Shown: piece by piece, positions 1 to 13,182 of the stretch | How positions within the stretch are numbered: position 1 is the stretch's first letter | Layout of the letters: the number at the start of each line of letters is the position of its first letter | DNA from: Pseudoscleropodium purum | Lineage: Eukaryota > Streptophyta > Bryopsida > Hypnales > Brachytheciaceae | Assembly: GCA_963969395.1 (NCBI GenBank) | Contig: OZ017798.1 | Coordinates: 8,734,173-8,798,172 of the forward strand | DNA: 64,000 nucleotides | Direction: 5' to 3' | Notes under the pieces: model-generated | Told to the model about the DNA's origin: nothing | The model's input: only the letters and a program-made list of their open reading frames with translations | Database searches by the model: none | Position numbers and translations under genes: made by a program

Positions 1-475
1 TTTTGATAAACAATCTACACTCAATGTTTTGTTTTTTTTCAAAAATATTGAAAATTGAATTAAATAAAGGACTTCAAAGTTTGTCTTAGAGTAGAGATTC
101 AACAACAACCTGCAAACTCCTACAAACTAAAACTCCTTGTAACTTTTGACTCATTGATCAAAATGGAATGATTCAAATCTTTTCAAGTACATATAAATCC
201 AGAAAATCAATTTCAAATTAATTTCTTAAGAAAATAATTTTTGAAGAAGTTTTTTTTGCCGCCCTAGGTTGCTCGTCGAGCATAGAAAAGTACATATCAT
301 ACAATAACTTCTTAACAATATAGTGAAACGTTATGAAAATTGTTGGGCCTTAAAGCTACTCTTTGGACACATGTTGTGTTAAAATTTCAGAAAAAGAAAT
401 AAAAAACTCCATTTGTGGTGAGCTGCCTAAAATTTCTATGTTACGAAAAAATGCACTTTAAGCATTTAGGGGTTA
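1..475 (+). repeat. TTAACCC-end element, copy 1 (truncated by window start)
   Basis: Right half of a dispersed non-coding element found five times in this window. It shares with 14310-14751 the block about cells of text such as CTCATTGATCAAAATGGAAT and GTTGGGCCTTAAAGCTACTC, and it ends in TTTAGGGGTTAA. No reading frame of interest is present. Confidence 0.75.
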
Positions 476-3400
476 ATTTGAAATTTTGAAAACACCTAAT
501 ATTCTATATTTTATTGCAATTTGAACTTTGGTCCTATTATCATGGAGTGTTGATTTTTTAATCTTAGAATGATATAATAAACTAATAAATACACCAATAA
601 AAAAAACTTCATATCTTTTGAGTATAAATTTGTCTTTGATATGAATTTTTATTCACTTTTTATTCAAAAATTTGTAATAATTTCAAAATTTCATGATCAA
701 ATGTAGAATGTTCATCTTTTTAGAATTAATCCTTGAAGGAATTTGAGGTAAAAAAATGTCCCATGGATGGCTTTCAAGATCAATGTAGAAATGAAGAATG
801 CACTTATTGGTTCAAAAATCAAAGCCTTTTGGAAAAATTCCTTGGTGATAGGTCTTGTCCTTTGTAGTTAAATAAAATTATAAACTTTCACTTCAATCAA
901 GAAGGAGGCCGCTGTGGACCATTTGGTCTATTAGATGAAATTGTGGTTCCAATGTAAATCAAAAAGCACCCTAGCCCTAGTATAATGAAACAATGAATGA
1001 ACCTTTGGCCATGTGTAGAAGCCATATTGAAGTTTTCATTGGATTTATTAGCCCCTAAAGTCCCATGAATAACATTACTAACATTTGAGCGTGAAAATGT
1101 AAGTGTATGAGCCTTGAGCACATATATGTATAAGCACATATACTACAACCATTGAAGGTGCTTATAACATAAACACCTATAATATAAGTATAACAATGAT
1201 ATCCTATAATTGTGAACAATTTCTATAATATAGACACCTATAACATAGGTGTATAGTCTTTTAGATTTATGAGCTCATAATCTTAAACTCACATAATAGC
1301 AACCCTCATTCCAAGCTTGAAGGTTGGAGCAAGTACCTATAATCTCAAATTTGGGGCAAGGTTTTTTGAATTTTTTATTAAATTTGAGGGAATATAATTT
1401 TTAATTCAATTGGTGCTTGGGAGCAAAAGTATGCCACAATAAGTCTAAAATAAGTGAGGTAAAGTAGCAAAAATACAACTTGAAATAATTAAAAATATGT
1501 ATTTCTTATGGTCTATATATTTTTTCTATGTGAAAAGATTAGATTCATTCCATTTAGATAAGTGATGTGAAAGTTATGAAGCTTCTTCTTTTGCGGGCAA
1601 ACTTAGCAAATTTTTGAAAAAAACCGTATTAAATCTCTTTATGAACTCAATTTTAACAATTTTAAAGAACAAAAAGTTATACGTAGTTTAGTTTGCTCTT
1701 TAGAACAATCTCATGTTGAAATTAGTGTATTTCAATTCTAATGAGTTTTAGTGCTATGAATAATTTAATTTTTCCTTTTATCTCATACATGCTTTGACTT
1801 CACAATTTTTTTAAACATAAAAGCATCTTTTTTTAAATTCTCCAAATTCTTAACTCTTCAACATCAAAAAATTAAATTTACAATCTATAGTACAAAAAAT
1901 CCAAGTTAGGAGGATCCATTTGATATGGGATATCCGGATATATGGGATTGTTGAATGTATTTCGTATCCATATGAATTCATAATCTATATTCTATATCAA
2001 GATTGACAATAGATGAAGAAGATCCAATTTTTTCAACTTTGGAGATTGACAACTCAAGTTTTCAAAGATGAAATTTAATCAACCATTGAAAGATTCTACA
2101 AATGGGATGTTGAATTTTCCCTTGCCAAATCTAATAGTTGCAAATTTTTAATTAGAGGGCCAAACATGTATTAATTAGAAGTCTATGTTTACCTCTTTTG
2201 AGCTCATTGTCATCGTCATTGTCATTGTAAAATTAGGTTGTCATAATGATTCTAAAGTTACCTTACTCCAAGAAAAAGTTACTTTACGAGCCATGAAAGT
2301 CAACAAACACTTCTACAAAATTTTCACACAGAAGTTCCTGAGTTCTGACTGCAACAATGCATACTTCAAAAGTAGCGCATTCTTGTACAACAACCATAAA
2401 TGTTTATATTGTGTCAAATGTCAAAAAATTAGTGCGGGACAACCTAATTTCAGTATTTAGTGTCCTTGCTAAAAGAACCACATAAATCTTCTTTCATCCA
2501 AATTCTAGTAAGTCAACAAGTTTTCGTTAAATTGTAACCAGCAGTGGCAATTACTGGTGCGCATTCCTTGGAAGTACTTATAATAGATGCTGTACTTGAG
2601 ACACGTGTCGCTTTTGTGTAACACGTGTCACTAGTTTCAAGCACTTAATATTTTGTCAGCAGTTACATGTAATTTTCAATCTCTGACAGTGAGGTACACG
2701 CTGAGAATAGCTTACAACTGTCCTACTAAAAATCTTCAAAAAATCCGGGTTTATAAAAAAATGAAAAGAATAAAAATCTCTAAAAATAAATTCAACAAGG
2801 AATTAACTCTATTTTTAGTCTTTGTGTCAATGGTACATGCATTCAAACACTCGTAATCCGTTCCCTATATCTATGTAAAGTCTCCAACTGAGGCGCCATT
2901 GTTTTGGCACTTAAAATTCATATGGAAAATATCATATTATTTTCAACATAGATTGCAAATGCTGCTATCCCAAAGATGAATGTGCTCTACCTAGGTTTCT
3001 ATAATGGTATTCAGATGTTGCAAAATTAAATTGAGTAGAAAACAATAGTTGATATCATAGTTGCGACAATCAAGACGTTGAAGGGCCTTGAAGTGGAAAA
3101 GAAGAACAATAGCTTTCTCACCTTGCAACAATGCTCCAGTTAAGATGATCAAGATAGAAGCAACAACTATAAGGTGCCTCATATTGGCAAGGTCAAGCTT
3201 GATAGGAGAGGAATGCTCCTAGATTGCTTAACTTGCCTTGAGGAAGTCATTCAACATGGCAAACCTTTGTTGAACAATTGAAATCAATAAATGGAACTTT
3301 TTTGTGGGACACATATTCAGTGTATGATTTAGAGTTTCTTCGTGGGACAAAAAGAATAGTTTATAGTATGAAACATAAATTATTTTTCTTGAATCTTATT

Positions 3401-4340
3401 GACAACTAGAAGAAGATTTCAACTCACTTCTACATGCACAATTTGGACACTTCATGAATAAATTATGAATTTTTAAATTACTACCCCTAGATACACCAAA
3501 AAACAACACTAGATTTTATAAATTCCAACTTGAATGTGTTTTCATTGTGTACATTTTTGTAAAATCAATATCTAAAAACTAGTCACTATTTTGTTCAAGT
3601 ATAAGTGTCATATTTCCATTTTTAATAGTGTCTATATGTACCTTAGTCTACACTAAGAAAAGCATCAATATAATGTATATAGAAGTCAAATTCATCATTT
3701 GTTGCCCAATAACTAATTAAAATTGGAAAATATGATTTGGCAAATGCTTAAATAGAAAAATATATATTTTCTTGTATAAAATGTTTTTTTTGAAAAATAT
3801 CCCTTTTAAAGTTTTGGCATCTATTTTAAGAAATATTTTTGGACAATGCATCACCATTGGGTGCGGTAGTGGTTGGATAGACTTGGTCATCAGTCTCTTT
3901 GTACCTGTATTTTAATTACAAAATATTGTGCTCAAATTCAACTCAATTGAAAAGTCCATGTATGGGAATGCAATTTTGATTGAGATAAAATGATCCATCA
4001 TGGATCAGAGCTAAATTTAGATCATTAATCATGGACCTATCTTAATTCTCTTGCATCTCAATATGTTGTGTGAATGCGCTGCAAAGGTTTGTAATTAGGT
4101 CTCACAAAGTTGGAGTTGGGTTGAAAAGTACAGTTTAGGGTTTTAGAGTTTGAGCTAGTGTCCACAATCAATGTCTGTGCATTACAAAAAATTTCAGCCC
4201 TCAGAAGGTTTGTGAGTTTTGAACCCCCCCACTGCAATTAAAAAAGAATTAAATTTTTAATTTAAATTTTTTAAATTTTTTAATGAAAGCATACAATGTG
4301 ATACTATTTATGCCACATCAGCATTACATTAAGTTTTCAT

Positions 4341-4406
4341 TTATTATCATCATCATCATTATTATTTAATATATTTATAGCATGGGGGAGGGGGGGGGGG
4401 GGGGGG
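4341..4406. repeat. TCA/TTA microsatellite and 17-base G tract
   Basis: A short TCA/TTA run (4346-4365) is followed, after about 20 bases, by GGGGG-A and then 17 consecutive G at 4390-4406. The length of such a tract is often unreliable in assemblies. Confidence 0.85.
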
Positions 4407-5459
4407 CCAAAAAACAAAACCTTAATGGCCCTTCCAGGAATTTAGGTTTTTTCTAATGGTGACGATAATGGAATTACTAGTGTCTACAATACAATAGGAA
4501 CTTCCACCTTTTGAGTGTAAATTCATTGTCAAAAGTGAATTTTTAGACCTTCATATTGTGACTACTTTAAGTGAGAAAAATGACCATCATGGATACACTT
4601 TTTGTTGATTTTGGAATAGTCTAGAACCCCTTTTGAGCCATGATGGGCTACACATTCCAAAAATTCATATTTTATCGAAAAATATAATGTCAATTCTTCT
4701 CACCGTTTCTCACACTTGTCTTTATATGAGATTTAAAAATAAATAAAAATTCAACAATGACATGAGGTCAAACTCCTAATTCTAGGCATGATGGGCTGTT
4801 GTACCTGATGAGCAGTACCGAAAATGGTCCACAATGGCCTCCCTTCCATTTGCTTTTTATTTTTATTTATTTTTGACACAAATACCTTCTATTTGTTTAG
4901 ACACCCAAGTTCCAGTACAACAACGCCCAATCCTATCAGCCACAATGGTTTCTCATTTTATTTTTCTTTCTTGCAACAATGTAACGGATGCTTTCTCATT
5001 TGATTTTAGATTTTTATAACTCTTGAGTCCTGATGGAGTCTCTAACTTAGCCTGGCTTGTGAAATCTTGGTTTAGTCTGTTATTTGTGTAAAAAAATTTA
5101 AAAAAAAGCTTGGCCTTGCTTCACACGCCTGCCATGCCTGCGCATTCAATAAGAGCACTGTGGAGCTCACACATGGTAAACATTTTCTAGTCTTAACCCT
5201 TCGGGGTCGCCTGCTTTCCAGGGTGGTTGTGTGCCATGAAAAAGAGAATTTTTGTTTCAGATGTCAAACTGACAATTTGATCATACCGATGGAAATTGCA
5301 GTGGTGGCTGATGTTATGTGGATAAAATTTCATACTCACTCCGTCCTAAAAAGATCTTCTGGTTCCCCTTCATTTTTTTTTGTCCAAAAATGATCTTCCA
5401 AGGGCATGTTCTAACATGGGGGAAAAAAGACGGCTAGAGGGTTGGAGGCGGGGCTTTTT

Positions 5460-5477
5460 GGGGGACAAGTGTCCCCC
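5460..5477. repeat. Perfect short hairpin
   Basis: GGGGGACA-AG-TGTCCCCC forms a perfect 8-bp stem with a 2-base loop inside an otherwise featureless stretch. It is not followed by a T tract and there is no gene immediately upstream, so I do not call it a terminator. Function unknown. Confidence 0.5.
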
Positions 5478-6251
5478 ATGCTGCCCTCACTCTAGAGGTC
5501 AAATTTTGAAGGAATGAAGCTAGAGAGGTCAGATTTCTGACAGTCTGGCAAAATTCTGCCAAAAATAAAAGCCCTTGGAAGCAATTCTTGAAGGGACAGA
5601 AAGAAAATTTGATAAGAAATCTTCATTCACAACATGCATTCTTAAGATTATTCCCCAATTTGGTAGTCATTGTTGATTAGGTCATAGATCAAGTCAAAAA
5701 TGGTAGTTTAATGATCACATATGTGGTCTTGGGCCATAGGGTGGAAGTTCAGGCCATGGGCTACAAGCTCTGGTCCACAAACATTGATCTTATTGTAGAG
5801 AAACTCGGTAATTATATACTTGTCCTAGTCCACAAGAACTAGGCAATTGTATGGCCATCGGTGCCCCTTGAAAATGCCTCAAAAAACCCACCTATGAGTA
5901 CTCCAAAACTACCGATTTTGGAAAGGAATTAGAAATTCATAGTTTTAGGATGATAGGAGTGCACAAAATTCTACTTGAAGCTAAAAAAAATTGAAAAAAA
6001 TATATTATTTACAACCTTATTTAGGAACATTTTGTTTAACAAGAAGATCATTTTGGAATGAAGGGAGTAGCATGTAGTAGCATGGACTATCACTACCTCA
6101 AGGGTCTTAGAATAGATGGTGTGGAGTACTTCACATCCATCAGTAGCTAAGTAGACATGTAGAGGTTGAATGTGATGAACAATGTTCATGAAGGAAAGAC
6201 AATGTCCATGAAGGCTACTAAATGTTATGTTGGGGCCAATGGGCTTGCATA

Positions 6252-6558
6252 CACTATAAAAAACCGATATCGAACTTGATTAAAATTGTGTATTTTTTGT
6301 CAAAACTATATTTCACCTAATAGAAACTACATTCCATTCAACAGAAAAGTATAGAATTGGTTTTGTTGAGTTCTCCTTTTGTAATGCAAAATTTTGTGTT
6401 GAAACGTTGGAATGTAGAATTTGACAAGTAAAATGCAGATTTTTGTACTGGAACTCAAAATTTTACATTGCAAAGGAAAACTCAACAAAACCGATTCCAT
6501 ACTTTTTTGTTGATCAAAACACAGTTTTTGACAAGTTCAACGTAGTTTTCTTGTAGTA
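6252..6558. mobile_element. CACTA-type fold-back MITE, 307 bp, TSD ATA
   Basis: The element starts CACTATAAAAAACCGA and its other end, read in reverse, is TACTACAAGAAAACTACG, close to the CACTA-superfamily terminus. Both sides carry the 3-base duplication ATA (6249-6251 and 6559-6561), as expected for CACTA transposons. Most of the element is an inverted repeat: about 60 bp around 6338-6400 pair with 6448-6510 with few mismatches. No protein is encoded, so it is non-autonomous; transcribed, it would fold into a long hairpin. Confidence 0.75.
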
Positions 6559-7017
6559 ATAGATATCACATGGGTTATGTGAAAGGTGTCCCTCCCTTGC
6601 ACGGTATTTTTTTTAATTTTTTTTAATCATAAATGATACTGAATAGCTCCTATGAGCAACTATTGTGGAATCAGAATTTGAAACTTTGAAACTTTGAAGA
6701 ATCTGTTGTGATGAAATGCATGAATTTAGAATTTCTTGAAAATGTCTTACCATTTGTTGTATTCAATGGGAAAAGGACATGGGGGATTTGAACCAAATAT
6801 TGTACAAAATCATAGAAAATTTTGAGCATTTTTAGAAAAATAAAGTTCACATTGTTTGAAAATCCAACCATTCAAGTACTTTAATTAGTGTTAATCTACA
6901 ATTGTAAATACTATTAAAAACAAAGTTATGGAATATAAATGGCATTATTGTACAACATTCATGAGTTTACATCATCAACTTAGTTATTGGTGTTTTATTG
7001 GTGTTTTTCAATTGAAC

Positions 7018-7953
7018 TTAACCCTTAAAGGAACAAGCACCATTTTTTGGCATTACAGATATTTTGGGCAGCTCACTATGAAGGGAATTTTCATTTTCAT
7101 TTTCTTTGAAAATTTTATAGAAAATGTGGTCAAGGAGTAGCTTTAAGGCCCAACAATTTTGACCACTTTTGACTACATGGATCAAAAGTTATTGCATGAT
7201 ATGTAGTTTTGATGCCATGGTGGGCAGCTCAAAAAATTCTTAAAAATCATTTTTTTAAGAAATAAAAATTGGAAATTGGTTTCTTAGATTTTTATACACA
7301 TAGAAAGCTTTGAATCATTCCATTTGGATTAACAAGGTGAAAGTTATGACGAGATTTAGTTTGCAAACAATGTCAGATTCTCCACTCTAAAATAAACTTT
7401 GAAGCCCTCTATTTAACTCAATGTTCAAAAGTTTTTGAAAAGAAAAAATCATGGGATGAAGATTGTTTATTACAACATTACAACCCTTGGGATTGGCATT
7501 TTTCAATTCCATAATAAAGTTCTTAACAATTTAGTGTTTTGAATCATTCTCTACTTCTTTCCACTTACTATACTTTTTTCTATATGTTTTACAATTTCAA
7601 ATGATCTTAAAATTTTCAAGCATGTAGCCAACTTGTCTTGAAGAATGAATCCAAAGAGGCACAACCACTTTGGAGATTTTTTCATACAAAATGTGACCTT
7701 GTGAAGTGCACAGCTGCTCGTATTTTCACAAGGACAAAAAAATGATTTTTGTCAATTTAAATGCTAATATCTTGCAATCTACATGGTGAAAATTTCTGAA
7801 ATTTTTTCCACGTCTTTTCAAACCAGTTTACCATAAGATCCTATGGTTACATGTGTCCAAAAGAAATTTTCACTAAAGTTTGGTACTTGCACTAGAAAAG
7901 GGAGATTTGGAGTGTTATTGGTGGAAACATAGTCTTGGACCTTTAGGGGTTAA
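7018..7953 (-). mobile_element. TTAACCC-end element, copy 2 (complete, inverted), ~936 bp
   Basis: Full-length copy in the opposite orientation to the copy at 13809-14751. The left end reads TTAACCCTTAAAGGAACA and the right end, reversed, reads TTAACCCCTAAAGGTCC, which makes imperfect terminal inverted repeats of about 15 bp. No transposase frame is visible, so it is a non-autonomous element of unassigned superfamily. I could not find a convincing target-site duplication. Confidence 0.7.
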
Positions 7954-9325
7954 AGGTTTGCTAAGAACATTGTCACCATGGGGGCGATGAAATCCCCATG
8001 GGAAACTGGGCTTGGTGGGCATTGTAGAATTCCTAAGCACGGTGGTTCTTGGTCTCTCTATCGTGGTCAACTCTTGTTCTTTCTATCGTTGGTCAACTCT
8101 TGCTCTCAGTGACTTGAAATTAATGAAGTAATATAGATACAACATTAATAAAGCTATACAAAGTTGGATGAAAATTATCGATTGTTCACTATCAAAAGAA
8201 GAACCTTTGACTACTCAAATGTCACATTTAGCCTAGGACATCCTTCCAAGGTTAACCCCTAAAGGATAATAAAGTCACTAGATGGCTTCTACGATATTGT
8301 TCTTTGCACCTACAATCTTTTAAAGGTTAATCAATCTTGGCTAAACTTGTACAAGCAAATGTAATGGAAATTTAAAGTTGCAACCATAAATCAATTTTTA
8401 AAATTTACGGAGTGAAAATTGCTTTTATTGACTTTTATGATGCTTAGATTTCTATATAAATAGGGAAAAACTACATTTTAGGAGTAGTTTTGTCTAAGAT
8501 TTTGTTGTCAAGCTTCATGTTTCATATTATTTTTCAAAAGTAAGGAAATTACTTCCATTAGAAGATTTTCAACTACATTGGAGGGCAATGAGGTCCTTAA
8601 GGTTTTCATACTCTAGGAACTCATTGCACCTATTGCTTGATGTTATATAACCTCTGCCATGTCATTAAAAAAAATTTTAAAGTTTCTTTTCAACTTTTTT
8701 ATTCATTTTAAAGTTTTAAAAAAAAAAAAATCTAATAGCAACCATTCCCTAGTTGCCAAGGGAACAACGATGGGAACGGCTTTGAAATAGCCCTCCCAGC
8801 CTCTCGAAAATCCTCTAATGTATCAAATTTCATGGACATCTATGCTTTCAATCAAGGACCTCTTTCTACATTGAAGTTAGGAAGTTGCCTTTCTCATATT
8901 TCATGGACATCTTTACTTTCAAGTATGGGTTTTTCCCTATACTTTCATAGATGTTTGCATATAAGCATCTACACTTTTAGTGTAGGCCCTCCCTACACTT
9001 ATATTAGCCAACAATTTTGAATTACCTTCTTGAAAACATTCTCTCTCTCTCTCTATGTAGAATTCAAGAAAGTCTTGTTTTTTCAATAAAGTTTTACTCA
9101 TTTGTGTATGAGAAGGTTCACTTTGAATTAGATGAAATATCACTCATAATGGATGAAAAAATGATCAAATAGTTTAAAATTTTGGTAATAAGAAAACAAG
9201 ATTTTAGTCCAAATTTAGCATTTTTGAAATTAGATTACTTTTTGCATTTGGAAATCATTATGAATTTTCCAACACCAATGATCAACATCACTTTATTTCA
9301 TTCACTACCTTGATGATTTTGTTTA
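7954..9325. other. Intergenic DNA with small repeats
   Basis: No gene recognised. It contains an imperfect direct repeat of about 30 bases with the core GGTCAACTCTTG (8058-8105), another copy of the motif TTAACCCCTAAAGG at 8255, an ATTAGAAGA-end element (8558-8820) and a CT microsatellite near 9040. Confidence 0.6.
8558..8820. mobile_element. CATTAGAAGA-end MITE-like element, copy 1
   Basis: Left end CATTAGAAGATTTTC; right end, reversed, CATTAGAGGATTTTCGAG. The interior carries an A/T stretch and a block resembling the interior of the copies at 31386 and 45187 (a GGAACAA / CCCAGCC-like segment). No coding potential. The target duplication is not clear. Confidence 0.5.
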
Positions 9326-9576
9326 GGGGCGCTTCACACATGGGCCGACCAAGTCAAGAGGCCGTGGGAGTTCATGGCCAAACTTTGGTCAAGAGTTTGT
9401 CATGAGGCCATTGCCACGTAGGAGCTTGGGCTTCTATGTAGGCACTTTGGAGGGTGACGAACTTTGGGTTGTGCTACCTTGTGTGAAGGGTTGAGAGGCC
9501 AAAGTCGGGGTTTTCTGAAATTTGATTGGTGGAGTCCGACGGACTCTCAACCTTGGGCCCATGTGTGAAGCGGCCC
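9326..9576. mobile_element. PIF/Harbinger-type MITE, 251 bp, TSD TTA
   Basis: Terminal inverted repeats of about 21 bp: the left end GGGGCGCTTCACACATGGG matches the reversed right end GGGCCGCTTCACACATGGG with one difference. Both sides carry the 3-base duplication TTA (9323-9325, 9577-9579). A TWA duplication plus ends starting GGG is characteristic of PIF/Harbinger (Tourist-like) elements. The element is much more GC-rich than its flanks. No protein is encoded. Confidence 0.85.
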
Positions 9577-9579
9577 TTA

Positions 9580-10506
9580 GAGTAGTTCCAATTCAACCAA
9601 GAATAAGCATGCCAATGGTGTAATGACAGGGCAACTAAAAAGCACTTCTGAATGCAAACTACATTGATCTTTCTTCATTCATGACTTACAGTAGCCTACC
9701 ATTTTCTTGCCAATTTGACAAAATATGAAGAGCTTGCAAGTTGGCTCACAATAGAAACAATCACAATTGTTAAACCTTTTTTATGCTTTATTATGTACGC
9801 TAACAAATTGGAAGTTCTCCTTTTTGCACGAAAGATCTTTTTGTAAAGAACAAATCATTCACATAATCACTGCCACAGATCATGACTTTGCATCTTATCT
9901 TCTGATTGCAATTTGTTGTTCTCATGTCCATTGCAATAAGTATTTGTAGCATTGCCTAGTTCTCTATCAATTGGATGACCGATTCTGGAAAGATGTCTTA
10001 ACTTATGTACAATTGCAAAGATGGAATACTAGTACTTCAAATTAATCCCTTAATCCCTCAATCTTTTTTAAAAAAATTTTGCACATTTTGGCTTACATAT
10101 TTTTACAGAAATATCGCTTACTGTAATTTTAAGAAATTGGTCATTAAGGAAGGTTTTCACTTCAAGATTCAAGTATTGGATTGGATGAATGAGAAGTTTG
10201 CTAGACTGTACTGTACTTAGAAGCGCTCTATTTGTTGTCCAAAATATGAACATTAGAGTGCTTCAAGGTTAAAGATTGCATTCTTAGTATCTCTAATTCA
10301 TTCACAGGAAGTTCTTTTCAATTATCTTTCACTTACTTCCCAACTTCCTTGTTCTTAACCATATCAAGTTTAAAGAAGACAGAAAAGATGTAAAAGTACA
10401 ACTTGCCACTTAACCAAAGAAGAGAGATATTGAGAGAAATATTCAATTCAATTGTATTTTCTTCACCTATTTAGCTACACAAAATACCACCAAAATGTCT
10501 TTCAAA
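9580..10506. other. Intergenic DNA, nothing recognised
   Basis: A/T-rich DNA between the Harbinger MITE and the start of the duplicated block. Open frames of 60-71 codons (9767-9949, 10005-10220) show no motif and are not supported as genes. Confidence 0.6.
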
Positions 10507-11389
10507 ACATCAAATTGGGTCATGGAGTTGGAGATGGCGTAGCAAAGATTCAAGCAATTCATGTATGGAATGTTGTTGGATGATTGTTTTACAAGTATAG
10601 AGCGGAGATGTTGGTTGCATTTTCTTTCATAAATTGTTGAGCACCAACTACAAGAAGGAAAAAATTTGATGACTCTTTTCATCTGAGAATTAGGGTTTGG
10701 ATTTTGTGACCAAACAAGGATCACATAAACTCTTGGGTCATGTAAATAAATTGATATTGCCTTGAAATGTTGTTGTTTTAATTGTGTTATCATGTGGATT
10801 TGCTTGCAACTCACTTTTAACAATGATTGCATACCAAACTTATCCTTGTTCACTTTTCAATGCTTTTTGGTTCATTTTTTTAGGACATTTGGACCTATCC
10901 TAATACATTTTTTAATGGTCTTATATCATTTGTATCCTTTCAAGGTTCAAAGTTTAATGACTATTGACAAATATTTTTCTTCCTACCTACCAATCTATGA
11001 ATACCAAAAGGCAGTTATAAATGCAACCCTTGATAGGATCCCTAATTAGTTTTTGAGTAAGATCCTAATTAAACTTCAAGTAGCCAAAGAGGGAGGAAAC
11101 TCTTCTAGCTTCTCTTAATACAAAGCCTCTTACCCTTTAGTCTAAAACCAATAAAGAGAAGAAAGAAGAGCATTGTCTTCATTGTCTCTTGCTCCCACCT
11201 TGAGCTTCTTCAACTTGCACTAGCCTTGGCAACAAAGCAATCACCATGCAAAACCCTAATTGTTTCTCCCACTCTCCTTCACAACAATTGTTACTGCTCT
11301 TGTTGCTTAATGCAATTGTTTCCTTTTGTCATCATCAAAGGTGGAATGGGTGAATTATTTGCACAAGCTCATGCACCACTAAAGATATC

Positions 11390-11560
11390 ACCACTACCTT
11401 TAATTTATGGTTGTGTGTTATTAAAATGTCATCCATTTTTAGAGCACCTGAAAGCATTGGTTAATTAATTTGGATCTAATGGACACTCTATAAAGGAGAT
11501 TTTAAGCATGGAGGGCTGATCTATATGAAATCCTTGTATTGGGACCTAGAATGAAGAGCT
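11390..11560 (+). pseudogene. LRR gene relic (3' end), unit a of block Y copy 1
   Basis: Around 11450-11560 the DNA aligns with the last exon of the living LRR gene (44630-44754): a stretch corresponding to L-x-L-K-E-T-G-V-K-E-I, then AAGACC/AAATCC-TTGTATTGGGACCTAGAATGA matching the gene's final codons and stop. Frameshifts and internal stops (for example TTAATTAATTT before the leucine codons) break the frame. The same relic is at 61690-61860. It is a dead fragment, not a gene. Confidence 0.65.
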
Positions 11561-11867
11561 CTTTGAGCTACATTCTCTTGTATTCAATAATTAATGTATT
11601 GGTGTAGGATATTGGTCTACTAGTTACCAATTCATCATTATCATATTACAAACTTCTTAGTTATTCTTCTCTCTAATGTCCAAAAATTAAAAAGTTAAAA
11701 ATTGTCACAAATAAAGAAATATAACATTAAGTACTTACCCTTTTAATGACTAGGGATCAAATAGTGTAGATACTCAAATTTAGGAAGATTTAGTATAAAA
11801 TATAATTTGGGAGAATATACAAATTAAGGTTTTCTAACAAAAATTGCAAATTAGGATTTATAGTTCA

Positions 11868-12120
11868 TATCATTTGGAGGTTGTACCTTTCCCAACATTT
11901 GAGGTTGCTTGAATAGGTTTCAAGCATTAGCTTTACTATGACTTTTGTCTTGGTTGCCTAGGTTCAATTTAAAGAGGGTACTGGACATAGGTTGCTCCAA
12001 GGGATTGACCTATTTCAATATGAATTTAGATCTCACTTAGGTCCCTTGAATGTATTGGTTCATTTAGATCTAAAGTGACCTGGTATGAAAGAAATACTAG
12101 GCAAATGACTTGATGAATTT
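11868..12120 (+). pseudogene. LRR gene relic, unit b of block Y copy 1
   Basis: The sequence from ATTTGGAGGTTGTACC onward aligns with the LRR exon at 44400-44690 (the region encoding L-x-L-E-G-C-P-F, L-T-H-L-D-M and L-V-Y-L-N-L). Relative to the paralog at 62155-62480 this copy has lost about 90 bases after GAATTTAGAT, and the leucine repeat ends in an in-frame TGA (AAAGTGA). The 3' flank also matches the DNA downstream of the living gene. Confidence 0.65.
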
Positions 12121-12868
12121 GGATACTTTGAGTGACATCCTACCTTAACATGAAAGGCTACTTGACTAGCATCACTTGGCTTGATCACCAAAGTGTGATG
12201 GTGTAAGGCATTAGTTTGTTTTTGACAACTTGTACCATTAAATAACCATTTTAGAAAGTTGTCATACTAATATAGTGGCCATAAACTTTGATAAGTAATT
12301 TCATAGTCACTGTGCTTGGCCATGATTTTGGAGAAGGAAGATAGGATTACCTTTGCTTGTCATATTGCTCATATAAACAATCTTGAAATTGTTGCAATGT
12401 TACAATGTGACATCGTTACAATGTGATTTAGGTTGGATTGAATTTGTTTTATAAACTTCCCCTATTAATCAAGTCAATGATTTTAAATGACTTGCTAATT
12501 CAATCAAAATCCAAATGTTGGTTGTTAGTAAAAAATGACTTGAAATTGAAAAAGGAAGTCAAAAAAGTCCCAATCTATTATTTATCATATTGTGTAGTTA
12601 TAATCAATAAAATTGACGACACCTCCACAAAGTTTCATGGTGAGTTGTAATCAAATTGCATTTCTTTGAAGATCCTGCAATTCTTTTTGAATCATGAAAG
12701 GATAAAAGAATTTTGAATGCATTTGCATATAAGAGTATATTTTCAAAGGAAACTAGAAAACCACCCTACTACTTTGGGATAAGGTTGCAATATTTTGATT
12801 TGTAAAGAAAAAATGTATTGTATAATCGAGAAAGTAGAATCAATAGTGTCACTGGAATACTACCGCTA

Positions 12869-13182
12869 AGGTAAGAGGTCTACAAATGAACCATCTAAAA
12901 GCTGGAACTGAATCTTGGGGAGGCTAAACATCTTGAAAAAAATTTAGTAAATTTTCCTTGGAAAGTCAAGTAGATTTGACATCTAACCCAAGTTGTTTCA
13001 TATTTTTTTGAACCTTTTTGGAATTAGTTACAAAATTTTGAAGTTGGAAAAAAACGGTCATTTGTAGTCATGAAAAGCAACCACCTCCTGAAATGTGCAT
13101 AGTTGGTACATTGAAGAAAGCAAAATGTATCTTTGAGTCATATTTGCTTGTAATGACTGGTCAAAGTTCGAGCCTCCTACCT
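12869..13182. mobile_element. Mariner-type MITE, 314 bp, TSD TA
   Basis: Left end AGGTAAGAGGTC, right end reversed AGGTAGGAGGCTC, flanked by TA on both sides (12867-12868, 13183-13184). The related DNA downstream of the living LRR gene (near 45670) runs from CTACTTCTA straight into TTTAGC with no insert, giving an empty site with a single TA. TA duplication is typical of Tc1/mariner elements. Non-coding. Confidence 0.75.

Larger units (their letters stand above)
476..6251. other. A/T-rich intergenic DNA, no gene recognised
   Basis: I see no coding exon here. The longest open frames (such as 2185-2460 and 5160-5393) have no recognisable domain and the composition of the surrounding A/T-rich DNA. 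A 63-codon minus-strand frame at 2991-3182 starts with a hydrophobic stretch like a signal peptide but has nothing else to support it. Small palindromes occur, such as ACACCTAT-AAC-ATAGGTGT near 1230. Confidence 0.6.

Noticed and set aside
2991..3182. Minus-strand ORF with a hydrophobic, signal-peptide-like start
   Set aside because: Only 63 codons, no other domain, A/T-rich composition like its surroundings; a hydrophobic run is expected by chance in such DNA.
5460..5477. Hairpin as a transcription terminator
   Set aside because: There is no T tract after it and no gene immediately upstream, and intrinsic terminators of this type are not expected in a plant nuclear genome.
10467..11049. Overlapping ORFs of 95-128 codons in block Y
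   Set aside because: They resemble no family, overlap on opposite strands and lie in non-coding duplicated DNA downstream of the F-box relic.
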